From Pratylenchus scribneri (lineage: Eukaryota > Nematoda > Chromadorea > Rhabditida > Pratylenchidae): a stretch of DNA of 64,000 nucleotides. The stretch is taken from positions 558,001 to 622,000 of the forward strand of contig JAQSEB010000142.1 in assembly GCA_030063045.1 (NCBI GenBank), given 5' to 3'. The notes beneath the pieces are model-generated. The model saw only the letters and a program-made list of their open reading frames with translations, was not told the origin of the DNA and made no database searches. Shown here in pieces: positions 45,001-54,984 of the stretch; position 1 is the first letter of the stretch, and each line of letters opens with the position of its first letter. A program made the position numbers and the translations under genes.

Positions 45001-47941
45001 TCTTAACTATGAAATTGAATGTGAATTTGGGGGAAAAGATATTTGTTGTGACCGCGCAAATTCGATGGAAATTTGCTATTAAAACCGAGCAAATTAAATG
45101 GTAATTTGCAATTGAGACCGCGCAAATTTGATGTTAAATTTGCTGTGAATGAATTTGGGAAATCCGCGCAAATTTGATGGTAATTTGCTGTTGTTGACTT
45201 AATTAAACAATTCAGAGTAGTTCGTGAATTGTCCCGCGAAGATTAGATAATCTTCTTAACCGCGCAATTTGATGTTAAATTGCTAGGATATAATTCTATT
45301 TCTTTAACCCAAAAAGTCAGAGTAGTTCGTAACTAATTGAGGCTAATTCTATAGGCTTAAATCCTTATTCTAAAGCCTAGAGCTGAGTCGTTTGGCTAAA
45401 GAATGTCCTAAAGCTTAGAGCTGAGTCGTTGAGCTATAGGGTCCCTATTAGTAGAGCTGAGTCTTTGCTAAAGGGGTAGGAAATAAATTAACAATTTATT
45501 TTCCAAAACGCTGAAGCGAATATTGTTGATTGAAATTGGAATGAATAATGGAAATGGATGGGAATCGTTTATTGTGTATGTGGACGTTGCCTTTCTCTTC
45601 CTCTTCCATCTTCTCATCCTTCTTTTTTGTTGTAACATTAGGCCAAGACGCCATCGGGCACAGACAAATTGAAGGGGGCAAATGTTTGGGGCGGATGAGG
45701 GCAAAAAGACATTTGAATGGGAAGAGCATTGTTGGGGCAAGGAGGTGAAAGGATCGGCCGATGATGGGAAGAGGTGTTGTTGGTCGGGGGCGCATTGGGG
45801 CATATGCGAAGAAGCCAATATTGATGGGAAAATGACGCTTTAATATTGAAAGGGAATGGATGGATTAAAGGTGGAAGATTCCACCGGCAATAATAGAAAT
45901 GAAAATGGAAATTGAATGGGCAAAGAATTGCCAATCGATGGGAAGAATTGGATGGGCCAAATTAAATTATGAATAAAATCGCAAAGATTTGCGACATTAG
46001 CGACTTATGGCAATCGCCCATACAGAACGCTTCAATTTCGTGGTATCATATCTTATTGGAATAAAGTACAAACCTGGTGTTGTCTATGAAGCATACATTT
46101 CCAGGTTTAATACATTTAATTTGTTGCCGCATTTTAAATAGTTATCTTTAGAGTCCCTAGATGCCGTGAACATGAATGTCTAGCAGAAACTTTCGGCACA
46201 CTTTTCATGGTAATTGGCGGCACTAAAGGATTTACAGAAGTCACAGACCTGAGAGCAATTGAGAAAGTAATGAAGAAATGTGTAAGTTTTATTGAGATAG
46301 ATTTCTTAAAATAATTCAATTTTAGCATTGGCGAGAAAAAGTCCTACCTAAAGGAAATAGCGAGATTCAAATGTGCAAACACATAAGCAATTTGTTCGAC
46401 AAGAGAGATCAATTTTCGGACTGTATATTGGTCTCTTCAGATAAGATAGAATTTAAGGTACTCCATTAAATTTTCTCAATGTTAGAAAAATACAAAAAGT
46501 TTCGAAAAAAAATATGAAATGTTTAGAAAAAGGATATATGGAAAAATAAAAAAATATATGGTAAAAAAAGTAAAATTTTAGAATAACAAAAAGATAAAAT
46601 GCTTAGAAAAAAGAAAAAACACAAAATGATTTGAATAACAAAAATACAAAATGTTTAGATAAAAACCACAAAATGTTTAGGAAAACACAAATTGCTTAGA
46701 AAAACACAAAATGCTTAGAAAAACACAAAATGCTTAAAAAAACACAAAATGCTTAGAAAAACACAAAATGCTTAGAAAAACATAAAGTGTTTTGACTAAT
46801 AAAAACACAAAATTGTTAGAAAAACACAGTGTTCTGAATAATAAAAACACAAAATTTGGAAAAAGCAAAAATACGAAATGTTTGGAATAATAAGAAAAAA
46901 CAAAAATTTTTTAATAAGAAAAAAAACAAAATGTATTTAATAAGAAAAACACAAAATATTTGGAAAAAAGAAAAATACGAAATGTTTGGAATAATAAGAA
47001 AAAACAATATTTTCAAGAATAAAAACACTAAAAATTTGGAAAAATAAAAATTACATTTTCTAGGTTTACAAGGGAATTTTGGCATGCCGTTCTCCAGTAT
47101 TTGCTGCAATGTTCCAGACTGAAATGATCGAAGCACAAAATGGAATTGTCCATATTGAAGACATTCATTCCGATGTTCTGGAGAAAATGCTCCGTTTCAT
47201 GTTTATTTTATTTTTAATTATTATAACCAGTAAATTTATATGTTGGAATTTATATTTTCAGATACAGTGGAACAAAACCAAATATGGAGAACATCGCAGG
47301 GGAATTATTGTTTGCGGCCGAAAAATATGAACTTGGCATATTGAAGGTGATTGTTAATAAAAAAAAAATACTAGCACATGAGCTAGGGAAGTTGACTGTT
47401 GTGTCAATCTTCGCCTCTTAGGGGCTCAGAGAATTAATTTGTGAAAGATATTAAGAAAAAGTGTTTAAAAATTATTTTCCAACATTATGGCCAAGTTGCA
47501 CAAGACTTGGCCATATCAAAATAGTGATTCAAAATTCCTAAACACCCCAAAAACCCCTGAGTACAAAAATTCAGTTCAATCCATCCACATATCTCCGAGA
47601 AAACCGAGTAACAAACAGACAAGATCGGTTCTCTAAATTTAATATTTTAATTTCACTTTATGCAGGAATTTTGTGAGCGGGAATTGGCCAATTCATTGGA
47701 TAATGAAAATGTATGCGAATTGTTGGTTTTGGCCGACCAAAATTGTTCCAAATTTCTCAAAGCCACGGCAATCAAATACATTAAAGAAAATGCAGAAAAG
47801 GTAAAGCAAAATTAGCATCCAATTAATTAAAATTGTTTGAATCAAAAGGTTATACAAACCGAGGGTTGGAAAATGATAGTGCAGGGAAATTTTGAAGAAT
47901 TGTTTGATCAAATTTTGAAAGCCATCACGAAAGGGAATTAA
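42093..47941 (+). CDS. BTB/POZ-domain protein (SPOP/BATH-like C-terminal half)
   Basis: Probable CUL3 ubiquitin-ligase substrate adaptor. Nine exons join in phase: 42093-42230, 42277-42339, 42906-43006, 46152-46281, 46326-46457, 47064-47200, 47262-47346, 47666-47800, 47849-47941, giving 337 aa. From about residue 170 there is a classic BTB fold plus BACK-like helices: FSDCILVSSDKIEFKVYKGI, LACRSPVFAAMFQTEM, IEDIHSDVLEKMLRFIYSG, LLFAAEKYELGILK, ANSLDNENVCELLVLADQ and ATAIKYIKENAEK. The N-terminal 125 residues (GIITYVDDEYNYVWSDGF, EIVRFVQSKPTK, GWKLKVHLTFAPT) occupy the place of a MATH domain but are too divergent to call. Exons 1-3 join exon 4 across a 3.1-kb intron with a GA|GTATAA donor, the least certain junction. 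Confidence 0.88.
43080..44591. repeat. Tandem duplication, copy 1, in BTB intron 3 (hairpin array)
   Basis: Copy 1 begins at CGAAAATGGGATTG and carries a series of short stem-loops: 43324-43339, 43403-43420, 43529-43546, 43604-43619, several GCAAATT..AATTTGC hairpins at 43682-43820, GAAGATTAGATAATCTTC at about 43864-43881, and 44497-44512. It also has three AGAGCTGAGTC words at about 44007-44092. About 150 bp here (43440-43600) is missing from copy 2. Confidence 0.92.
44592..45958. repeat. Tandem duplication, copy 2, in BTB intron 3 (hairpin array)
   Basis: The right part (from about 45001) is almost identical to copy 1 shifted by 1373 bp; the left part is more diverged. Hairpins at 44821-44838, 44902-44919, 44977-44992 and 45870-45885 correspond to copy 1 hairpins but with altered, still complementary stems. 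The 116-, 99- and 66-codon ORFs in both copies are not supported as genes. Confidence 0.92.
46480..47050. repeat. About 20-bp ACAAAATGCTTAGAAAAAC tandem repeat, in BTB intron 5
   Basis: Degenerate A-rich units (AAAACACAAAATGCTTAG with variants TTTGGAAAAA) fill most of the intron between exons 5 and 6. Confidence 0.8.
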
Positions 47942-48300
47942 GAAATGATGCAATTTAATTCAGGACAATGTATTAAATTAAATTCACTTTACGTCATTTT
48001 AAGACATTCCATTTCCATCTATATATTTTTAATTTATATCAACTTTGTTTTTATAAATTGATTATCATTAAAGAATTGTCATCAGCCATCATTCTCCTGC
48101 AAGAAAAAGGCATTTATTCATATATTTGTTGTTTTCAGAAGGGACCATAACCCATTTGTTTGTTTTTGGATTATCAATCGCCTTAAATTCTGTTTCATAA
48201 TTTCACTTTCTTGATTTTGTATGAACCAACACTTCGCTCATGATAAATATTTTAAAAAATTCATTTAGAATGAATCAAAAATGGTATATTTACAAAAAAT
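47942..48300. other. Intergenic 3' flank of BTB gene
   Basis: No gene. It is followed directly by the GGTAATCC element. Confidence 0.4.
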
Positions 48301-48918
48301 GGTAATCCTTCGGAATTGCGGATTTTTTTTTTGAATTTTTTTAAAAATTTTTCGAAAATTGCTTTCTGGGGGTTTTCAAGGGTGTAGAACACGAATTTGG
48401 TATCCATTTTGTCATATCTTGCCATCTTGGTAAGATAACGCCAACTTTTACCAAGAAAATATTAAGGAGGACCAATTTCAATTTTCAAAATATTTTTAAC
48501 ATAGGCCTATTATATCTCAATCGACGCAGCTCAACGAGTTGAATCTAAAGGTATCATTTTTATTATGTAATAATGACATATAGGTAAGTTATGACCAAAA
48601 GAAAAATGTATCTTGGTAAGGTATTTAGGCCCCTAACTTGAGCCAATCGCAATATTTTGAAATAAAAGTAGTACCATTAGATTCAGCTCGACGAGTCGCG
48701 TCGATTGAGCTCTAATATGCCATATTAAAAATATTTTGAAAATTGTCCTTTGTCTCCTTCTTGACATTTTCTTGATAAAAGTCGGCATTATCTTACCAAG
48801 ATGATAAGATATGACAAAATGGATGTCAGATTCGTGTTCTACGGCCCCGAAAACCCTCAGAAACCATTTTCTGAAAATCAAAAAAAAATTTTTGGGACCG
48901 CAATTCCGAAGGATTACC
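48301..48918. mobile_element. GGTAATCC foldback element (618 bp)
   Basis: GGTAATCCTTCGGAATTGCG and CGCAATTCCGAAGGATTACC ends, with a perfect 8-bp duplication CAAAAAAT (48293-48300, 48919-48926). The arms are inverted over about 150 bp or more (GCCATCTTGGTAAGATAA / TTATCTTACCAAGATGAT). Confidence 0.93.
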
Positions 48919-48984
48919 CAAAAAATAAATGATCAATTGAGTGAGTTTTAATTAGATGAAATTTTTACAGAAAAATTTAGATTA

Positions 48985-49372
48985 TTTGGGAAAAATCAAA
49001 ATATTTAAAATGGCGAAAAAGAGTTTGAAAATGGCGAAAACTTTATAACGTTTTGTCCAAAATTGATAAACCATTAGCATTGGATAGAGCTCGTCAAAAC
49101 GCGTCGATTGGTATTGGTATATAATTTTTCATGGTTTAATTGGTTTTGAACCAAATCCCCATAGAACATAGATGGTTTAAGTGGTTTAAAACTTTAATTG
49201 TTGATAAAACCATGAAAAAATATATACCAATCGACACGTCTTGACGAGATCTATCGATTGGGTATAAGGTTTGAGGGTCGAGGACAAACCACTGAATCGT
49301 TATAAACTTTTAGCCATTTTCAATGTTTTTTTGCCATTTCAATGTTTTTTTTGGCCAAATTAAATACTACCC
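48985..49372. repeat. Foldback element, 'AATGGCGAAAA' family
   Basis: AAAATGGCGAAAAAGAG, AACGTTTTGTCC on the left are inverted on the right as AACCACTGAATCGTTATAAA and CCATTTTCAATGTTTT. Same family as 7195-7725 and 59045-59415. Confidence 0.65.
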
Positions 49373-49490
49373 TTTTTATTTTTTTCTTTTATGTTGAATA
49401 ATTAAAATAAATAACAAATAATCAAATAAATTGAAAATCAATTCTATTCAATAAGTCTTTGTTTTTCCATAAACAATATTATTTATTAAT

Positions 49491-50981
49491 TCATAAAAGG
49501 AATTTTATGGGTATTTTGGCCGGTGCCTCCTTTGCAATTTCCTCTGTTCCATCATGTTTTGCTAACATTTCGACCATTTGTTCTCGCAACCAAGGCAATG
49601 CCCTCAACGGTAGCAACATTCTACTATTTGGTGTGGATTTATCATCAATGGGCAATTTGAATGCCAAAAGAAGTATGCACAATTCTTGTTTGATATCCGC
49701 TCTGCCCACATTCGGGAAAAACAATAATTCCAGTTGGAATTTGTGAATTTTGCCAATCAGTTCCAGAGATCGCAGTTTCAATAAATGTTTGGATTGGCGT
49801 TTGCCTAAAAAAGGGAAAGAAAAATTAAAAATAAGAAAATAAAAATAACATTTTTAAAATTTATTCTAATTTAAAAAGACATTACAATCATTGCAGGGAC
49901 GTATTTAGGGGGGGGGGGGGTACACGGGGTACGTACCCCCCCCCCCCCCCCCCAACGGGGGAAGTGGGGGTAAAAAAAAGTAAAGGGGGGACCCTTATGT
50001 GATAAAAATTTTTCGCTGCGCGGCTATTTTTCTCAAATTTTTTCGATTTTTTTACATGCGTACCCCGCCATCAAAAATTTTTTTTACATGCGTACCCCGC
50101 CTGACCCCGGTACCCCCTCCAAACAAAAATCCTGGATACGTCCCTGAATCATTGCTCTTAAGGTGTAAAATATTTTATTTGATTTTATGAAAAAACATCC
50201 TAAAATTTTATGAATTTTAGGACCCCTTCTCAGTTCTCTCACTCTCGATTTATATATCTTGTAATAAATTGGATATTGGTAATTTCGAAAATTACCAAAT
50301 ACCAAATTTGGGCTGGTAAAATAAATTTTGGCATAATCGTGAAATGTACTCATTCGCTATAGTAAATTTAGCCTATAAATTTTTGAAAAGTTAAACCAGA
50401 ACTGTTGACTAAGCCCAAACCGAATAGTAAATATCAGTGAATCACTTTTTCGCTATTTTTATATATTTTTTGAAATATTACCCATTCCGGAATTAACCAA
50501 TTTCCATTTTTTCGCTAACACTATACAAAATCAAACTTTGAGGAGCCAATTTCTGATCAAAATTTTTGCTCGCCAATTCCATAATGAGCTCATCCATTGC
50601 CCTCACGAAAGCATAGGCATCCTCCGGAAATAGAATATTACCAAAATTCGTGATTATGGTCGAATTCTTTGTAAAATATTACAAAAATTTTTAATAAATG
50701 GAAATAAATACATCAGATTTTTCCTGAATTTCAATGAATCTTTGGCCAACTTTGTCCTTTTCCAATTTGAGTTTTAGGAATGTTCCATTGGATTTTTTCA
50801 TTCTAATATAATCAGCGAAAATGTCCACATCCGCCAGAAATACGTCGGTTTTTTGAATTTCGTGCGATGGTTCTTTTTGTTCCATCGTGGAATTTGTTGG
50901 CATTTTCGACGATGAATTAGAGAAAAAAGATGAATTTGGACCATCATTTCCGGTGTCATAGAATTGATAGTGCTGGTAAAG
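49491..50981 (-). CDS. PUR-domain-like protein, paralogue A (5' end unresolved)
   Basis: Three minus-strand exons join in phase: 50712-50981, 50498-50666, 49491-49804 (251 codons including stop). Two repeats resemble PUR-alpha/beta repeats, which bind single-stranded DNA/RNA. The first has LKLEKDKVGQRFIEI, then ILFPEDAYAFVRAMDELIMEL. The second has LELIGKIHKFQLELLFFPN, then MLLPLRALPWLREQMVEML and a short tail. In PUR proteins a strand-rich half ends in a gRFLKI-like strand followed by a helix like EFRDALAKLIDDY; the order here is the same. Sequence identity is low and the call is by pattern. A good acceptor before LYQHYQFYDTGNDG implies an upstream exon that was not found. Intron 2 contains hAT-like element F. 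Confidence 0.5.
49894..50146. mobile_element. hAT-like element F (253 bp)
   Basis: Ends CAGGGACGTATTTAGG and CCTGGATACGTCCCTG are inverted, with a perfect 8-bp duplication AATCATTG (49886-49893, 50147-50154). Inside are a G-run, GGTACGTACC, then a C-run, and a CGCTGCGCGGC motif shared with elements A and D. It lies in an intron of PUR-like gene A. Confidence 0.92.
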
Positions 50982-51239
50982 CTGAAAAATGAATTTTATT
51001 TAAAAGTCAAAAAGCCATGGAGTTTTTTGAAATAATTAAGGAAAATCTTATGGAAATTTTGCATTTCTTAGAATTTTCAGACCTTTATAGCTAGGCTATT
51101 TTTAAATCTCGATTTCTTCATGTAATTTAAAAATAGCTAATTCTGATTCCGCAAGACCGATTTAATCTATGAACTTTCAAATTAAGACTGAGATGATTTT
51201 TTCTTAAAAAGTTTGAACTGTTGTTTAAATAAAACTGGG

Positions 51240-51410
51240 TGTTTATTAATCGCTTTCTCCCCTACGAGGGAAGATGAGGATGATTATGTTAAAGAAGTAA
51301 GAAGAAGATGAAACTGAGTATGATCTTCTTCATTATGTCATCGTCATCATTTTCTTTTACTTTAGCATCATCCTCATTCCCTTATTATAGGGGACAAACT
51401 TCACTAGTAC
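51240..51410. repeat. Short foldback with GAAGATGA arms
   Basis: GGGAAGATGAGGATGAT...AAGAAGTAAGAAGAAGATG is matched in reverse by ...CATCATCCTCATTCCCTT. Related to 12195-12345. Lies between the two PUR-like paralogues. Confidence 0.65.
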
Positions 51411-51614
51411 CAGAAACCATTTTTGGCTTATTAATTCTATAAGTAAAGCGCATAAACCACCTTGAAATTAAAAATTTCAAAAACTAAATCGACCTAGCCG
51501 ACTCGAATTTGTATATTCTCATGTCTGTACGAAGTCTAATTGACATTGAAAATTGTTGAGCTAAAGGCCTGAATAATTCCGATGGCCAGTAATAGATAAA
51601 AATTTCACATTTCT

Positions 51615-53449
51615 TTAAACCTTATTCATGTGGAAGAATTTTTGTGGAATTTTGGCCGGCGCTTCCATTTCAATTTGCTCTGTCCCGTCATATTTTTCCA
51701 ACATTTCGGCCATTTGTTCGCGCAGCCAAGGCAATGCTTCCAATGGCAAAATCATTCTACCTTCGTAAAAAATAATTTTGTTCGCGGCACAAAGTTGGAG
51801 GCAAATTTCTTTCTCCATCTTCTTTTTGTTCACATTTCGAAAAAATAATAACAATTCCAGCCGGAATTTGTGGTTTTGGCCAGTCAGTTGGACAGTTTTC
51901 AATTTCGATAAATGCACTTTTGGCGATTGGGAATCTATAAAAAAATTCATTAGAATTTTTATTATAATTGATTAATATAAAATCATTTGCTGAAACCAAG
52001 CAAATGATATATACCAATATCAATCGACAATTGTTCGAATTGGAAAACAAAAAATTAAGTAAACCACTTTTTTTTTGTCAATTATGGCATGTGAAAATTG
52101 CTAAAGAAAAAATTTTCGGTCAAAGTTTCGTTTCTTCCCAATTAGGTTTAAAATTCAAAAAATTATGAATTTTTTTTTGTCAAATTAGAGTATTCTATTT
52201 ATTTCGATGAGCTCTGAGCTGTATTAGAATATATCGTTGGTTTCGTATATAAACCCTAAATTATAACATTTTAATTTTACAGCATTGGCATATGGCTAGC
52301 CATAGGAATTTTTATATGGTTTAAAGTTAAAGACTAAATATGATTTAGTTAGGACAAGGATATATAAAATATCATTTAATAAAAGAAACTGTTTGGAATT
52401 TCTCGTCCCAAATGGGGACCTTTCACTTTTATTTGAAAAATAACGTTTATGACCCCGGCCATAAATTGCCAAAAGTGGTTGCCGAGCAAAATTTTTTAAC
52501 TTTTTTGCAATTCAAGCGTCGATTGGGTGATATCATTTGCCATATTTCAGCAAATGAGCGTATTAGTAAATTTCTTCTATTTCTTATATAAACCTTGAAT
52601 ATGTAATTTTTGTTCAAAATCCTCAGCTGCTAATTCCTCAATGAGTTGATCCAACGCGTGCAAAAATGCATAGCCATCTTCGGGGACCAGAATTTTCCGA
52701 AAATCGGCCCAATGAAAAGACTTGTTTAACTGTAATTTAAACCCATTTTAATGTTTGGGTGAGGGTTTTTTTTTGCAGAGAGATTTGAGTTCTTTTGCCG
52801 AGAAATCGGTTTTTTTTAATTATAACTTTTTTGTGCTTGATCCTAGACCCCTAAATCTTATAACCATTTTATAGAGCTCATCGAGACACATCAATTGGTG
52901 TATAATTTGTCAAGATTTAGCCAAAATTCAAAGTAATAAACCGTTTGATTTAAACCATATTATGATTTTTGGTTTATAACTCTTTTAGTTTCGAACCAAA
53001 CCCCAACAAACTATTATATACCAATCGACGCGTCTCGATGAGCTCTATTGATTGGGTATAAAGTTTGGGGGTCTAGGATCAAGTACTAATAAGTTAAAAA
53101 ACTTTCTGCAAAAGATCCACAATTTCTCGGCAAAAATACTTTTTTCGAATTTATTTACCCGGATTAGGAAGAATTTACGGCCACTTTTGCCTTTATTCAA
53201 TTTGAGTTGTAAATGCATTTTATTGTCCAATTCAAGCAATCGGGTCTCCAAATTCTTATGATCGGGCATTTGTTGTTCTGTCTCTTCCAAAAATTGTTCC
53301 TCATTTTGCTCCATTTCATAATTTGGCTCATTTTGTTCGATTTCGTAATTTGTTTGTGTTTCAGGCGATGGAATATCCGCAGAAGAGTCTAAGATCTCGA
53401 GGACTGGAAGAGGATGGACGCCATCATTCCCAGTGCAGAATTGATTGCG
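51615..53449 (-). CDS. PUR-domain-like protein, paralogue B (5' end unresolved)
   Basis: Three minus-strand exons join in phase: 53159-53449, 52594-52729, 51615-51934 (249 codons including stop), the same exon structure and intron phases (0, 1) as paralogue A. An acidic Gln/Glu-rich N-terminus (NYEIEQNEPNYEMEQNEEQF) precedes the first repeat: LLELDNKMHLQLKLNKG, GRKFFLIR, then ILVPEDGYAFLHALDQLIEEL. The second repeat has VQLTGQNHKFRLELLLFF and MILPLEALPWLREQMAEML. The shared start QF(C/YD)TGNDG in A and B marks homologous exon beginnings. The family call is by pattern only; if wrong, this is a nematode-specific duplicated family. Confidence 0.5.
52850..53115. repeat. Foldback repeat in paralogue B intron 1
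   Basis: TTATAACTTTTTTGTGCTTGATCCTAGACCCC is inverted relative to GGGGGTCTAGGATCAAGTACTAA. The inner words AGAGCTCATCGAGACACATC / GACGCGTCTCGATGAGCTC also pair. It resembles the fragment at 4440-4620. Confidence 0.7.
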
Positions 53450-54119
53450 CTGACAAAAAATCAAGCATTTATTTGTATTGAACCCAAAACCCAGTGGTGC
53501 CATATATAGCTAGAGACCGGCAAATGAAAAGTCCGGACCTGGGAATACGGACTGGAAAAAAACGGACTGAATCCGTAATAATCAGAAAATATAAATCTGT
53601 AAGGATCCGTAATCACTAATCAGTGCCAGTCACTACATGTAACACACAAATATGGTACTAATCATAATCATATTTTTCCGTATTTTTGGCCATACAATAT
53701 TTTTGCACTACATAAATTGCTGTATTATTAAATTTTTTTTGTTAATACTGGACCATATTTTGATAAAAGTTCGGTTCCTATTTTTTTCCAAAAAGAAAAA
53801 GTGAAGAGTTCCTTATGGGTTTCAGGGTAAGATAAGGTGATTTTGTCCAATCCTGTCCTTGGATTTTTTATTTCACAATCCAAATTAATCAAAAAATAGT
53901 CAAAAAAGAAATATTTACAAACTTTTGATCATATTTTAGTATTTTTTAAAGCAGGCCATAGTTTTGCCTTATCTTAAAATTTTTGCTATTTCTTGTTTTT
54001 TTTTTAAAGAAAATGCCATATTTATTAGAGATGGCACCACTGGCTGAATGTTTTGGAAATATTTTGTTGAATGCGCTTTGAGCATTGTAATTTAATTTTT
54101 TAAATATAAAAAATAAAAC

Positions 54120-54299
54120 CTGTTGATGCTTAAATGGAATAATGCAGTGATGTCGGCAATTATTTTTTGTCTGTTGAATTTGCAAAAATTGACCGGCAAA
54201 TGTTGTGGCTGAACTGTGCCAGCATGAAAATGCTATGCTGATCAATGTATTGACGCCGCATCGATAATAGAAAGGATATTTTTGGAACATTTGTTTCTT
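54120..54299 (-). pseudogene. Frameshifted exon of unknown gene
   Basis: Bounded by a good acceptor (TTAATTTTTAG) and donor (ATCAACAG|GTTTTA). One frame reads SMRRQYIDQHSIFMLAQF, then SHNICRSIFANSTDKK and a stop; the next frame continues protein-like as IIADITALFHLSINR. The break falls in an A6 run; one more A would restore a continuous frame. Family not recognised. It may be a pseudogene exon or a homopolymer miscount. Confidence 0.4.
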
Positions 54300-54499
54300 C
54301 TAAAAATTAATAGTATAACGGATATTGAAAGAGTTAAGGGTCATATCACTATGGTATGGGTAAGGTTAAGGCATGGCAAACGTAAAATTTTTTAATCATG
54401 AATTTCAATTTTCGAGCATTTATTTGGATATTTTGTCATTTATTATATTATCAGCTTAGCGCTAAGAGCTAAGACACCAAGATGTCAGTGCGGCCAAAA

Positions 54500-54950
54500 T
54501 GTTAACAAAATGTCAATCCAGCTTCCAGCCAAAATCCTACAAAATGTCAACGACATTAAATAGTTTTTGACTTCTAATAAATCAGAAACCGGTTTTAGAC
54601 CCAACAAACCATATACCATTTTGTAGATCTCATCGAGGCGCATTGAATGGCATAAAAAATATCAGATTTTAACCCAAAATTAAAGAGTTTAAAACCAAAA
54701 ACCGAAAATATGGTTTAATAGGTATAATACCCTTTAATTTTAATCAAACCGTGACAATTTATATACCAATCGATGCGTCTTGATGAGTTCTACAATTTGG
54801 TAGGTTTGTGGGGTCTAAACCCGGTTTCTGATTTATTAGAAGTCAAAAACCATTTATGTCGTTGACATTTTGTAAATTTTTAGGGGCGTTGACATTTTGT
54901 AGGTTTTTTGCAGGATTTACATTTTGTATAGTTATCCAGCTATGTATTTT
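54500..54950. repeat. Long foldback repeat, about 450 bp
   Basis: AAAATGTCAACGACAT, TTTTTGACTTCTAATAAATC and CAGAAACCGGTTTTAGACCC on the left are inverted on the right. A fragment with the same GGTCTAAAGCCAGTTTCTGA word occurs at 16010-16050. Confidence 0.82.
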
Positions 54951-54984
54951 GGGGCATTCCCCAACTTGGCACCGCCCCAATTGG

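Noticed and set aside
44095..45818. Identical 116-, 99- and 66-codon ORFs in both copies of the tandem duplication
   Set aside because: They overlap each other on opposite strands, sit in a BTB intron, show no splice logic or domain, and are identical only because the DNA is duplicated.
53494..54045. Possible hAT-like element with CAGTGGTGCCAT ends
   Set aside because: The 12-13-bp inverted ends are good, but the flanking 8-mers do not match and the interior contains other repeat fragments.
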